Below, piece by piece: positions 15,507 to 24,867 of a stretch of 64,000 nucleotides of DNA; within the stretch, counting starts at the first letter, position 1; each line of letters begins with the position of its first letter. Under the pieces are notes generated by a model that saw only the letters and a program-made list of their open reading frames with translations, was not told where the DNA came from and did no database searches. Origin of the DNA: RYN-133 sp963785425 (GTDB lineage: Bacteria > Actinomycetota > Actinomycetes > Mycobacteriales > Jatrophihabitantaceae); assembly GCA_963785425.1 (NCBI GenBank), contig CAWAVG010000001.1, positions 124,001 to 188,000 of the forward strand, read 5' to 3'. The position numbers and the translations under genes are program-made.

Positions 15507-16403
15507 ATGCGGTTTGATTGCGACGTGAGCGGTAGCGACAGGCGCAGTCGTCCGCGGCGTCGGCTTTCCCTGGACCGCATCGTCGACGAGGCCCTCGCTC
15601 TGATAGACGAGGAAGGCATTGCAGCGGCGTCGATGCGGTCGGTGGGCGACCGGCTGGGCGTGCAGGCCATGTCGCTGTACCGGTATGTCGCGAGCCGAGA
15701 GCAGCTGTTCGACCTCGTCGTCGAGCGCGTGGTCGACGAACTGGGCGCCGACGACGAGGTGCACATGCACCCGACCGCCGGATGGCGCGACTACCTGACG
15801 CGCCTGGCCCACGGCGTGCGCCGGTATGCGCTCGCGCACCCGCATGCATTCCCGCTGGTCGCGACCCGGCCCACCGAGGCACCATGGGTGAATCCGCCAC
15901 TGCGTTCGATGCGGTGGATCGAAGCAATGTTGCAGGGATTGCACGACGAGGGACTCACGGACGAACAGGTGGTGTTCACCTACCGGGCCTTCAACAGTCT
16001 GCTGTTGGGGTTCCTGCTCCTCGAGACCAGCGCGATGACGCTGCGTGATCCCAAGCCCGGTGACGGATCGTTCCAGCAAGGACCGCAAACCGACGGTTCC
16101 GATCCGGTCGATCCGGCCGATCCGGTGCCGGGTGCCCTCACCCCGGCACGCTCCTCCGACGAGCGTGTCGCCATCGACCAGGCCGACCCTGCAGGCGAGG
16201 CGCAGGCAGTGGCCGTCTCGCCGGGCGACGACCTTCCTTCGGACCGATTCCCGTTCGTCTACCGGCTGCAGGCAGGTCTCACCGAAGATCGGTACGCCGA
16301 CGAGTTCGAGGCCGCGCTCGAGGACCTCCTGGGTCGCATAGAGCGGCAGATCGACCTGCCTCGAAAGTCGCCCCGTTCGCGGCGTCGTCGAAGAACCACG
16401 TGA
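15507..16403 (+). CDS. TetR family transcriptional regulator
   Basis: 298 residues. The N-terminal helix-turn-helix is canonical (LDRIVDEALALIDEEGIAAASMRSVGDRLGVQAMSLYRYV, residues about 21-60). The ligand domain resembles TetR C-terminal class 1 (VNPPLRSMRWIEAML...YRAFNSLLLGFLLLE). A long acidic Asp/Pro/Gly-rich insert near residues 185-240 is unusual and probably forms a flexible loop before the last helix. It is divergent from the Asp23 island and may regulate it or itself; this is inference from position only. Confidence 0.85.
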   Translation: MRFDCDVSGSDRRSRPRRRLSLDRIVDEALALIDEEGIAAASMRSVGDRLGVQAMSLYRYVASREQLFDLVVERVVDELGADDEVHMHPTAGWRDYLTRLAHGVRRYALAHPHAFPLVATRPTEAPWVNPPLRSMRWIEAMLQGLHDEGLTDEQVVFTYRAFNSLLLGFLLLETSAMTLRDPKPGDGSFQQGPQTDGSDPVDPADPVPGALTPARSSDERVAIDQADPAGEAQAVAVSPGDDLPSDRFPFVYRLQAGLTEDRYADEFEAALEDLLGRIERQIDLPRKSPRSRRRRRTT

Positions 16404-16436
16404 ACACTGCGGCGCCACCCGGCACTGAGTCGTCGG

Positions 16437-17741
16437 TCAGGATGCCGCACGGATGGCCGGGACGGAACGCTCCGGCGGCGCGTTCCTGAGCCTGTCGGCG
16501 AGGATCGGCGCGGTGGTACTGCGGTTCGGGGCGACGCGCGACAGCAGCGCCTCGGCTGCGCCCCCCACGACTTCCCGGTCATAGGTGAGGGCGAACTCGA
16601 ACCGACGCTGATCATCGCGTCCGTGGTCACCCAGGTCGCGCGCCAGCAGCGCCGCCGCGAAGTGCGGCGCCAGCACGACGATGTCCCACTCGTCGCATAC
16701 CGGGTCGCCCACGGCGAGGTCGGCGCCCCGCACGCCGGGCACAGGTTCGAGCGGCAGCCCTCGTCCGATCGCGGCCACGAACCCGAGAGAGTCAGCAAGT
16801 TCGCGGTACCGCAGCGCAGTAGGAGAGGTGAAGTGCTTCGCGTACTGGAACGTCGACAGAACGACACAGGTCGAGCCGTGCACGAGCGCCTCGCGCTCCA
16901 AGTGCTTGCTCAACTCGACCAGCAGCGGTTTGGTCGAACGGCGCAGCCGGGTCCGAGGCGGCAGGCACGCAAAGGGCGATCCCTGCGGTCTGGGCTGCTC
17001 GCGCCGGGGCAGAGACAGGCCACTCGTCGGCAGTTCGTCGTCCAGCCGCGGCGCGGGTCGCCCGAACAGGTAACCCTGGCCCAGGGTGGCACCCATCGCG
17101 CGCGCGATCTCGAGATGCTGCTCGTCCTCGATCCCCTCGGCCAGCACGGTGGCGCCGGTGCGTTCGGCGAAGGCGTTGACGGCGTTCATGATCTTCGCGA
17201 CCGCCGGCCCAGGCCGGTCCTGGACCAGACGCAGATCGAGCTTGACGACGTCCGGACGCAGTAACGGCATGAACGCCAGCGACATGTCGTCGGCGCCGAC
17301 GTCGTCCAGCGCGATGCGCCAGCCCGCCGCACGTAGCTTGTGCACGCATGCGAGCAGTTCGGCAGGACGCGACCCGATCGCGCGTTCGGTGATCTCGAGG
17401 ACGACCGAGAGCTCGCGCGGCGCGGTGCGGGCGATGCCGATCAACTCGTCGAGCGGTGCCTCGTCCAGCACCTCCGGCTCGACGTTGACGAACAGCGCGA
17501 GCGGGGCACCGAGGCCCGCCCGGACAGCGGTTGTGAGCGCGGTCTTGCGGCAGAGCGCGTCGAGTTCGGCCAACACGCCGTGCTCGCGGGCGGCTGCGAA
17601 CAACCGGTCGGGAAACTCGAGCGGTCCGGCCGGGCCACGGCTCAGTGCCTCGTAGGCCACGACCGTGCCGGCGTCGAGATCGACGATCGGTTGGAAGTAG
17701 GTCCGGACAGCGCCGCGCGAGATGATCTCGTGCAGGTCCAT
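16437..17741 (-). CDS. EAL-DICT sensory protein
   Basis: 434 residues. The N-terminal EAL domain (residues 1-235) shows YFQPIVDL, E31-A-L, NVEPEV, LEITERA, the ALDDVGAD loop, KLDLRLV, LAEGIED and QGYLFG. The usual DDFG is DDVG and KIDRSF is KLDLRL, so c-di-GMP hydrolysis may be weakened. The C-terminal part (about 265-420) fits the DICT sensor domain (STFQYAKHFTSPTALRYRELA). ATG 17741 was chosen over an upstream TTG. Such proteins may act as c-di-GMP-binding or light/redox sensors. It is convergent with the TetR gene. Confidence 0.8.
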   Translation of the reverse strand: MDLHEIISRGAVRTYFQPIVDLDAGTVVAYEALSRGPAGPLEFPDRLFAAAREHGVLAELDALCRKTALTTAVRAGLGAPLALFVNVEPEVLDEAPLDELIGIARTAPRELSVVLEITERAIGSRPAELLACVHKLRAAGWRIALDDVGADDMSLAFMPLLRPDVVKLDLRLVQDRPGPAVAKIMNAVNAFAERTGATVLAEGIEDEQHLEIARAMGATLGQGYLFGRPAPRLDDELPTSGLSLPRREQPRPQGSPFACLPPRTRLRRSTKPLLVELSKHLEREALVHGSTCVVLSTFQYAKHFTSPTALRYRELADSLGFVAAIGRGLPLEPVPGVRGADLAVGDPVCDEWDIVVLAPHFAAALLARDLGDHGRDDQRRFEFALTYDREVVGGAAEALLSRVAPNRSTTAPILADRLRNAPPERSVPAIRAAS

Positions 17742-17864
17742 CAATTCCGCCAATGCAGCGACGTGGCAGCGTGCCGTGGTTCGACGTCACTTCCATCGGC
17801 CGCGCGATCCGATTCCTTAGCCCGACCTCCGCTGTGCTGCGGGACCCGAGGCCACGACGAGCAC

Positions 17865-18581
17865 CTAGCCGTTGAGGGTGCCGACCGCACGGGCGATCAC
17901 CAGCAGCGACGTGAGCAGGGCGGCGGTGGCCTCGACGCCCATCAGGATTTTGGCGCGGTTCGTCAGAGGCATGGTGTCGGTCGGGCTGAACGCGCTCGAG
18001 TTGGTGAGCGACAGATACAGGTAATCCAGGAAGATCGGGATCCAGCCCGACTTGACGCTGGCGGTCACGGCCACCTCCACGACCGCGTCGTCGTTCTCGT
18101 CCTGCGAGAACCGCCAGTCGGCCGCCGGAAGCTTGTCACGACGCGCCTCCCGCCGGGTGACCGGACCACCGCGGTCGAGCTCCCAGAACAAGAGCCCGAA
18201 GCCGATCACGTCGGTGATCCACACCTGCAGCGCGGCCAGTAGGAGGCCGCTGCCCGCCGCGCCACTGTTCAGGGCGTGGACGAGCATGCCCAGCGCCACG
18301 AGGTTCGCCGTGATCATGATGGCGACGAGCAGTACCGACGCAATGCGCGACCATCTGGTCTGCCGGATCATCCGACGGGGGTTCGTGATCAAGAGCGCGA
18401 TGAGCAGCAGGAACTCGACCGCAGGAATCACGAGCCGCGGCGCAAAGAGCAGCGAATCCGGGAGTGTCGCGTACACCGCGCCCGCGACGACGACCGCGAC
18501 GGCCGGTGGCAGGCGGTTCTCGCCCTGCGCGATCCGCCGGTGGGCGATCTCCTGGTCGAGCCAGCCCTTGCCGTCAGGCAC
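17865..18581 (-). CDS. Integral membrane protein, possibly ion-channel-like
   Basis: 238 residues with about five to six membrane segments (near 27-45, 50-66, 80-104, 113-135, 210-232). A charged cytoplasmic stretch of about 50 residues lies between segments 4 and 5, followed by DYLYLSLTNSSAFSPTDTMPLT. The SLTNS...SPTDTMPLT segment before the last helix resembles the short pore-like loop of some putative channel families, but the TVGYG-type filter is absent. I do not recognise a named family with confidence. It is monocistronic. Confidence 0.7.
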   Translation of the reverse strand: MPDGKGWLDQEIAHRRIAQGENRLPPAVAVVVAGAVYATLPDSLLFAPRLVIPAVEFLLLIALLITNPRRMIRQTRWSRIASVLLVAIMITANLVALGMLVHALNSGAAGSGLLLAALQVWITDVIGFGLLFWELDRGGPVTRREARRDKLPAADWRFSQDENDDAVVEVAVTASVKSGWIPIFLDYLYLSLTNSSAFSPTDTMPLTNRAKILMGVEATAALLTSLLVIARAVGTLNG

Positions 18582-18662
18582 GGCCTATCTCTCCACGGAA
18601 CCTTTCCGTCCTGTCGAGTGCCGACAGTCATGACGTCCTCCATTCAGACGGGCGACAACCGC

Positions 18663-18710
18663 GTCCCCGTGTCCCCGTGTCCCCGTGTCACCGTGTCCCC
18701 GTGCCCCCGT
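18663..18710. repeat. Tandem octamer repeat, six copies of GTCCCCGT
   Basis: Six adjacent 8-bp units: four perfect GTCCCCGT copies, one GTCACCGT and one GCCCCCGT. It lies in the 200-nt gap between the membrane-protein gene start (18581) and the LLM oxidoreductase start (18783), so it may lie in a leader or promoter region. Slipped-strand length variation is possible. Confidence 0.9.
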
Positions 18711-18782
18711 GTCTACCCACGCCGCGTCGGTGCGCATCGGCGTTGGCGGAAGACCTGCGGCCGCCCCGGTGTTCACCGTTGC

Positions 18783-19802
18783 GTGAAGCGCATCGGGTTT
18801 CTTTCCTTCGGTCACTGGTCGGATTCGGCGTACTCGCAGGCCCGGTCGGCCGCGGACGTGCTGCACCAGTCCATCGACCTGGCCGTCGTTGCCGAGGACC
18901 TCGGTGCCGATGGTGCCTACTTTCGCGTGCACCACTTCGCCCGACAGCTCAGCTCACCCTTTCCGCTCCTGGCGGCGATCGGGGCGCGTACGAGCCGCAT
19001 CGAGATCGGTACCGGCGTGATCGACATGCGCTACGAGAACCCGCTGTACATGGCGGAGGATGCGGGAGCGGCGGACCTGATCGCCGGCGGCCGCCTCCAG
19101 CTCGGCATCAGCCGCGGATCGCCCGAGCAGGTCATCGAGGGCTACCGCTACTTCGGCCACGTCCCGGCCGATGGCAAGGACGACGCCGACATGGCCCGCG
19201 ACCACACGCAGGTGTTCCTCGACGCGATCAGCGGCGAGGGTTTCGCCCAGCCGAATCCGCGGCCGATGTTCCCCAACCCACCCGGGTTGCTGCGCCTCGA
19301 GCCGTACTCGGAAGGGCTCCGTTCCCGGATCTGGTGGGGCGCCGGCACCCGCAAGACCGCCGAGTGGACGGCCGAGCAGGGGTTGAACCTGATGAGTTCG
19401 ACGCTGCTCAGCGAAGACACCGGCGTGCCGTTCCACCAACTGCAGGCCGAGCAGATCGAGCGGTTCCGCAAGACCTGGGCCGATGCCGGCCACACCGGCG
19501 AGCCGCGCGTTTCGGTCAGCCGCAGCATCTTCCCGATCGTCACCGACGTCGATCGCGCCTACTTCGGCAGCGAGACCCGCTCGCAGGACCAGGTCGGCCA
19601 CCTCGACCGGGGCGTCGCGAGGTTCGGCAAGACCTTTGCCGGCGAACCGGACCGGTTGATCGAGCAACTCGCCGAGGACGAGGCGATCGCCGCCGCCGAC
19701 ACGTTGCTGCTCACGATCCCGAATCAGCTCGGTGTCGATTACTGCGCCCATGTCATCGAGTCGTTGCTGACGCATGTGGCGCCGGAGCTCGGCTGGCGCT
19801 GA
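18783..19802 (+). CDS. LLM-class flavin/F420-dependent oxidoreductase
   Basis: 339 residues with the luciferase-like TIM-barrel pattern: VKRIGFLSFGHW, AEDLGADGAYFRVHHF, IGTGVIDMRYENPLYMAEDAGAADLIAGGRLQLGISRGSP-type segments (here in separate strands), and an IWWGAGTRKTAEW loop. GTG 18783 was chosen because the barrel's first strand follows directly. Family members oxidise or monooxygenate small molecules using FMN or F420; the cofactor cannot be told from sequence alone. It is transcribed alone after the octamer repeat. Confidence 0.85.
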   Translation: MKRIGFLSFGHWSDSAYSQARSAADVLHQSIDLAVVAEDLGADGAYFRVHHFARQLSSPFPLLAAIGARTSRIEIGTGVIDMRYENPLYMAEDAGAADLIAGGRLQLGISRGSPEQVIEGYRYFGHVPADGKDDADMARDHTQVFLDAISGEGFAQPNPRPMFPNPPGLLRLEPYSEGLRSRIWWGAGTRKTAEWTAEQGLNLMSSTLLSEDTGVPFHQLQAEQIERFRKTWADAGHTGEPRVSVSRSIFPIVTDVDRAYFGSETRSQDQVGHLDRGVARFGKTFAGEPDRLIEQLAEDEAIAAADTLLLTIPNQLGVDYCAHVIESLLTHVAPELGWR

Positions 19803-19878
19803 GGTAGGCCGGCGGCGCCGGCGATCAGGTCGTCGATCCGGCTGGGCAAGCGACGTCAGGAAAAAGTTCCGCCAGCGG

Positions 19879-19907
19879 TTGAGCGGCGCCATGCCATCTC
19901 GTAAAGT
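19879..19907 (+). promoter_or_regulatory. Probable housekeeping promoter of the subtilase-GGDEF operon
   Basis: TTGAGC (19879-19884) and TAAAGT (19902-19907) are separated by exactly 17 nt, each matching four of six consensus bases. A ribosome site AAGGA at 19936 and ATG at 19947 follow at a normal distance. Confidence 0.45.
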
Positions 19908-19946
19908 CATTGTTAAGTAAGACCTCCTCCCCCGCAAGGATGTCGC

Positions 19947-21617
19947 ATGAACCGCCTCGCCGTTCCCCGCACGACCCGCTGGCAACTGACCGCCGTTGCG
20001 GTGCTGGCCGCGCTCGTGGCGCCCGCTGTCCCCTCGGCCGCCTCCGCCCCCACTGGCGGCGCGCATCCGGCGGCGCCGTCCTCGTTCGCCGGCGGCAAGT
20101 GGGGCGACGCGGCCGCGGACGCGGTGTCGAAGGATGCGTACGGAACCAACGCGGCGTCCAAGGACCCCGGCTCCCTGTTCACCGTCGAGAAGGCGACCGG
20201 TGTGCGCGCGGTGTGGGGGAAGAAGGACAAGCAGAACCGTCAGGTGACCGGCCAGGGCACCGCGGTGGCGCTGCTCGACTCAGGCGTCAACCCGGTTCCG
20301 GGACTGGATGCGCCCGGCAAGATCGTGTACGGCCCCGATCTCTCGGTCGAGGGAAACGGAGTCCTCGCCGACCAGGACACCTACGGCCACGGCACCTTCA
20401 TGGCCGGCCTTATCGCCGGACGCGGAGCGTCCAATCCGTCCTCGGACCTGCCGTCGGCGCCGGCGGGCGTGCAGCTGGGTGTCGCTCCTGACGCCACGCT
20501 GCTGTCCATGAAACTGGCGACAGCCGACGGAGGCACCGACGTCACACAGGTCATCGCAGCGATCGACTGGGTGGTCGAACACCCGACGCTGCCGAACGGC
20601 ACGCGCGTGCGGGTCATCAACCTGTCCTACGGGACGGCGTCGACCCAGGACTACTCCGTCGACCCGCTCGCAGCCGCCACCGAGAACGCCTGGAACCACG
20701 GCATTGTCGTTGTCACGTCCGGTGGCAACGGCGGTGCGAGTGACACATTGACCGATCCCGCCTACGACCCGTTCGTCATCGCAGTCGGTGCTGCTGACAG
20801 CGGCGATCGGATCGACGGCTGGGCACACGATCACACCAGGGCCGCCTCGTTCTCCGAGGTCGCGCCCGGCCGGCACGTGGACCTCGTCGCCCCAGGCACG
20901 TCCCTCGTCTCCCTGCGCGATCCGGGATCGACCATCGATCAGAACAACCCGCAAGGGCTGGTCTCGGGTGACACCACCGCGCGTTTGTTCCGCGGCAGCG
21001 GGACGAGCCAGGCTGCCGCGGTCGTGTCGGGCGCCGCCGCCGACCTGCTGCAGGCGTTCCCATCGCTGACGCCCGACCAGGTGAAGTTCGCGCTGACGCA
21101 AGGTGCCGACGACATCACCAACGCCGATTCCACCGCGGTGGGAGCAGGCATGCTCGATCTTCCGCACGCCTACGACGTCGCGCAGCACCTGGTCGGTACC
21201 GACAACACCGCCGCGCAGGGCCGCGCCGCGGCCGTGCAGCACTTCACGCCGTCGACCGGTCTCGGCTCGATCGACGCGTCCCGAGGCGGCGCGGTCCTGC
21301 TCGACGCCGACGGCAACCCGATCACCGGTGAGGTCGACGCCCAGGGCAACCCCTGGGATGGCCAAGCCTGGCGCACGGCCTCGACCACGCTGACCGCATG
21401 GAACGCCGGCCAATGGATGGGCGTCCCCTGGACCGGCGACGGGTGGAGTTCCGACGCAGCACTGACCTCGGCACGCTGGACCTCGGCACGCTGGACATCA
21501 GCCCGCTGGACGAGCGCCGACTGGTCATCCGCACGATGGACCTCGGCCCGCTGGACGAGCGCCACGTGGTCGTCGGCGCGGTGGACCTCCGCACGATGGA
21601 CGGGCTCGGGCTGGTAG
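19947..21617 (+). CDS. Secreted subtilisin-like (S8) serine protease with Trp-rich repeat tail
   Basis: 556 residues. A signal peptide covers about residues 1-33. The S8 catalytic domain has Asp111 (VALLDSGV), His148 (YGHGT), Asn261 (SGGNGG) and Ser354 (GSGTSQAAA), so it should be active. After about residue 430 there is no typical protease domain but a Trp-rich tail: several W-x4-6-W steps, then ten Trp spaced exactly five residues apart in residues 508-556 (SARWT units). The tail may bind cell wall, membrane or a partner. The gene is followed after 3 nt by the GGDEF-EAL gene, implying one operon. Confidence 0.9.
   Translation: MNRLAVPRTTRWQLTAVAVLAALVAPAVPSAASAPTGGAHPAAPSSFAGGKWGDAAADAVSKDAYGTNAASKDPGSLFTVEKATGVRAVWGKKDKQNRQVTGQGTAVALLDSGVNPVPGLDAPGKIVYGPDLSVEGNGVLADQDTYGHGTFMAGLIAGRGASNPSSDLPSAPAGVQLGVAPDATLLSMKLATADGGTDVTQVIAAIDWVVEHPTLPNGTRVRVINLSYGTASTQDYSVDPLAAATENAWNHGIVVVTSGGNGGASDTLTDPAYDPFVIAVGAADSGDRIDGWAHDHTRAASFSEVAPGRHVDLVAPGTSLVSLRDPGSTIDQNNPQGLVSGDTTARLFRGSGTSQAAAVVSGAAADLLQAFPSLTPDQVKFALTQGADDITNADSTAVGAGMLDLPHAYDVAQHLVGTDNTAAQGRAAAVQHFTPSTGLGSIDASRGGAVLLDADGNPITGEVDAQGNPWDGQAWRTASTTLTAWNAGQWMGVPWTGDGWSSDAALTSARWTSARWTSARWTSADWSSARWTSARWTSATWSSARWTSARWTGSGW
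21468..21614 (+). repeat. 15-bp coding repeats giving (SARWT)-type Trp pentads
   Basis: About ten in-frame 15-bp units encode S-A-R-W-T and variants (SADWS, SATWS, TGSGW), with Trp at every fifth residue to the C-terminus of the subtilase. Codon choice varies slightly between units, so the array is not a fresh duplication. Confidence 0.9.
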
Positions 21618-21620
21618 TCC

Positions 21621-24137
21621 ATGCGCCACGCACGCAGTCGCAGCAGTGCCGCGCAGACCGGACTGATCAGTGCCGCTATGGCACTGATGGCAGGTGTCAT
21701 TTCGTCGGCCTGGCTGGTCGGTGACGGCTGGCAAGCATTGATTTCGAGTCCGGTCGGCGCCTGCATCCTGGCGACCGCGTTCTTCCTGGCAGAACAGAAC
21801 CTGGTCAGCTTCGAGTTCCGCCGGCAGTCACATTCGATGACCTTCGCCGGAGTGCCGCTCGCACTCGGCGTCCTGCTGCTTCCTGTCCCGTGTCTCGTGA
21901 TCGTTCGGGTCTGCGGCAGTGTCGCGGCGATGCTCGTGCAACGCACCAGCGCCGAGAAGGTTGCGTACAACATCTCAGCCTTCGCGTTCGAGGCTGCAGC
22001 CACCGGCACCTTCTGCCGACTCGTGATCACGGGTCTCGATCCGGTCTCGGTGCTCACGCTCATCGGGTGCGTCGCTGTCGTCGACCAACTCATGACGGCA
22101 CTGGTGTTCCTGGTCATCCGCATCCACGGCATCGCGACACCGAGACGCGACGTCGCGGAGGTTGCCGCGCGGTCGCTCGTGCTCAGCATCATCGCGACGT
22201 CGTTCGCCGTGACGCTGCGAATTCTGTTGATGCACGGTGTCACCGGCGAGAGCCTTGCAGTCGTCCTTGTTGCGATCGCAGTGCTCGGCTATCGCATGTA
22301 CGCAGCGACCGTGCGACGCCACCACACGGTGACAACGATTCACGAGTTCGTCACCAGCGGAGCGAGTACCACATCGTTGGCGGAATTGGCCGACGACAGT
22401 CTCACCCGCGTCCGGCACATGAGCCGGGCGAGCTCGGCCGAACTGGTGGTCGCGCAGGGTGATCAGAGCGCTGCCAATTCGTGGACGGTGTACAGCGTCG
22501 ACGAGGACGACCGGTTGAGCACGCATCCCGCTGCTGACATGTCATCGGACTGGGTGCGGTTGCGCGCCGTTCATAACGGCATCGCCACCCTGGCAGTCCG
22601 CGGCAATGACGAGGGCATCGATGCGTGGCTGGACACGGCCGGCACCGGAGCCACCCGTCTGGACGACGCCGTCGTCGTGCCGGTGCAGACGGGAACGCAG
22701 CGGTTCGGAACGCTCACGGTCAGCGGTCGGCTCACTGATGTTGCCGTATTCACCGACGACGACCTGCAGATGTTGCAAACGATCGCCGGACACCTTGCCG
22801 CGTCCATCCACAACGCCCGGCTGCTCGAGACGCTCAGCTACGACGCCACGCACGACGCGCTGACCGGATTGTCCAACCGGTCCAAACTGATCGCCGACAT
22901 CGCGGCTCTCGACGATCGGCAGTCGGCCCTCTTCGTGGTCGATCTCGATCACTTCAAGGACGTCAACGACGTGTTCGGCCACGAGGTCGCTGACGAGCTG
23001 CTCGGGATCGTCGCCGATCGACTCGGACACGTCACGCCAACCCCGCAGACCGTCGCCCGCGTCGGTGGCGACGAGTTCGCGATACTCCTGCAGGGCGAGG
23101 CGTCGCGCGGCGACCTGCACGCACTTGCGCAAACATTTGCCGACCACCTTGCAGAACCGTTCGAGCTACGCGGCGCGACGGTCTGTCTCTCGGTGAGCAT
23201 AGGCGTAGCGGCCACGTCGAGTGTCGCGTCACATGAGCTGCTGCGCTGCGCAGACACAGCAATGTACGCGGCGAAGGCGCGGGCCGACCGCATCGCCAGC
23301 TACTCACCCGCGATGGATCTCGGTCGCGCGGAACGCATCGCCCTTGCCGCTGACCTCCGCCTCGCCCTCGATCACGCACCCGAACAGTTCGTGATCTACC
23401 TCCAGCCCAAGGTGGATCTGCACTCCGGACGAGCGCACGGTGCCGAAGCCTTGGTGCGGTGGAATCATCCAGCCCTCGGGATCCTCGCTCCGGACAGATT
23501 CATTCCTCTCGCAGAGGCGACCGGTCTGATCGCGGCGCTGACCCGACACGTCCTCGCTGCGGCCGTCACAGAATGTTCGCTGTGGAACGACGCGAACGGC
23601 GATACCGACGTCGCCGTGAACCTGTCCACGCGCGTGCTCACCGATTTGGACGTCGCGTCGATGGTGCAGGAAGCGTTGGAGTCGTCCGGTCTCCCGCCAC
23701 AGCGGTTGGTTCTCGAGATCACCGAATCCGTGATGATGGACGATGCCGATGCTGCGATCTCGGCGCTGCAACGCATCGTCGAACTCGGCGTGCGCCTCTC
23801 ACTTGACGACTTCGGAACCGGCTACAGCAGTCTCGCCTACCTCCAGCGCCTGCCCGTCAGCGAACTCAAGGTCGACCGTTCGTTCGTGCAGGCCGCGGGT
23901 GCCACTTCGAGCCGCGCATCGGTACTGCTCCGCAACATCATCACGCTCGGACGGGACCTGGGGATGCAGTTGATCGCCGAAGGCATCGAAACCCCGGTTC
24001 AAGCTGATGCGCTCGCCGCGCTGGGTTGTGCGATGGGGCAGGGCTATCTCTTCGCTCGTCCGATGGCGGCCGATGAATTCCGGATCTGGCTGCAGCGCAA
24101 CCGGGATGTCGGACTGCGACTGCTTCCCTCCGCCTGA
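21621..24137 (+). CDS. Membrane-bound GAF-GGDEF-EAL c-di-GMP enzyme
   Basis: 838 residues. The N-terminal 225 residues hold about six to seven membrane segments (MASE-like sensor). A GAF-like domain spans about 235-400. The GGDEF domain has an intact RVGGDEF (482-486) and DLDHFKDVND. The EAL domain has E609-A-L, NLSTR, LEITESVM, DDFGTGYSS, KVDRSF, AEGIE and QGYLFARP. Both cyclase and phosphodiesterase sites look complete, so it could make or degrade c-di-GMP; no RxxD inhibitory site precedes GGDEF. It starts 3 nt after the subtilase stop, so the protease and this sensor probably share a signalling task. Confidence 0.9.
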   Translation: MRHARSRSSAAQTGLISAAMALMAGVISSAWLVGDGWQALISSPVGACILATAFFLAEQNLVSFEFRRQSHSMTFAGVPLALGVLLLPVPCLVIVRVCGSVAAMLVQRTSAEKVAYNISAFAFEAAATGTFCRLVITGLDPVSVLTLIGCVAVVDQLMTALVFLVIRIHGIATPRRDVAEVAARSLVLSIIATSFAVTLRILLMHGVTGESLAVVLVAIAVLGYRMYAATVRRHHTVTTIHEFVTSGASTTSLAELADDSLTRVRHMSRASSAELVVAQGDQSAANSWTVYSVDEDDRLSTHPAADMSSDWVRLRAVHNGIATLAVRGNDEGIDAWLDTAGTGATRLDDAVVVPVQTGTQRFGTLTVSGRLTDVAVFTDDDLQMLQTIAGHLAASIHNARLLETLSYDATHDALTGLSNRSKLIADIAALDDRQSALFVVDLDHFKDVNDVFGHEVADELLGIVADRLGHVTPTPQTVARVGGDEFAILLQGEASRGDLHALAQTFADHLAEPFELRGATVCLSVSIGVAATSSVASHELLRCADTAMYAAKARADRIASYSPAMDLGRAERIALAADLRLALDHAPEQFVIYLQPKVDLHSGRAHGAEALVRWNHPALGILAPDRFIPLAEATGLIAALTRHVLAAAVTECSLWNDANGDTDVAVNLSTRVLTDLDVASMVQEALESSGLPPQRLVLEITESVMMDDADAAISALQRIVELGVRLSLDDFGTGYSSLAYLQRLPVSELKVDRSFVQAAGATSSRASVLLRNIITLGRDLGMQLIAEGIETPVQADALAALGCAMGQGYLFARPMAADEFRIWLQRNRDVGLRLLPSA

Positions 24138-24158
24138 CGACACGGCTACGGCAAGCAG

Positions 24159-24752
24159 CTACTCGTCGACACTGTCCTGGGCGACGAAGCGTTCCACCCG
24201 TTTGTCAGGAACGAGCCACATGATCGCGACGGCGGCGAAGAAGCCCAGCCCGAGCCACACGTTCAGGGCTGCGCCGACGATACCCAGGATGTAGAGGACG
24301 GGCGACATCTTGCCCTTCAGGTCGCTGCCCAGCGCACGCCGCAACGCCGATTCCGGTCCCTCGGCGACGGTGACCACTATCTGCAGCAGGTAGTACGCGA
24401 CCCCCGCGGCCAGCAGGTTGACGCCGTAGGTCATGACGGGCGTCCGCGCGAAATCGGATTCGTCCATCCATGCGGTGGTGAACGGAACGAGCGAGAGCCA
24501 GAAGAGCAGGTGCAGGTTCGCCCACAACGTGGTGCCGTCGATGCGCTTGATGAGCTGGAACATGTGGTGGTGGTTGTTCCAGTAGATGCCGATGTACACG
24601 AAACTGAGTAGGTACGTCAGCATGCTCTGGCCGGTGGTGTCGATCGCGTCGTGCAGGGTGTCACCCTTGGGCACCTTTAGCTCGAGCACCATGATCGTGA
24701 TGATCACTGCCAGCACGCCGTCGCTGAACGCCTCGAGGCGCTGCGTCTTCAT
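24159..24752 (-). CDS. TMEM175-family (DUF1211) potassium channel-like protein
   Basis: 197 residues with six membrane segments. The family hallmark FSDGV (in RLEAFSDGVLAVIITIMVLEL) starts the first helix, and YWNNHHHMFQ and NLHLLFWLSLVPFTTAW follow as in other bacterial TMEM175 proteins. Bacterial members are K+-selective or leak channels with no classical filter. ATG 24752 starts immediately before the conserved first helix; the frame extends upstream without similarity. It is convergent with the GGDEF-EAL gene, with a 21-nt gap. Confidence 0.9.
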   Translation of the reverse strand: MKTQRLEAFSDGVLAVIITIMVLELKVPKGDTLHDAIDTTGQSMLTYLLSFVYIGIYWNNHHHMFQLIKRIDGTTLWANLHLLFWLSLVPFTTAWMDESDFARTPVMTYGVNLLAAGVAYYLLQIVVTVAEGPESALRRALGSDLKGKMSPVLYILGIVGAALNVWLGLGFFAAVAIMWLVPDKRVERFVAQDSVDE

Positions 24753-24867
24753 TCGGCGAGTGTGCACCAACCGAGGGCCGAAGACCGGGACTCCGCGACT
24801 CCGCCCGGCTGGTTGCCGGCCGACGCGGTGGTGTCGTCCATAGAAACCGTGCCCGGTCGTGCGCGTC

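Noticed and set aside
18663..18710. CRISPR-like array
   Set aside because: Units are 8 bp with no spacers and no cas genes are present.
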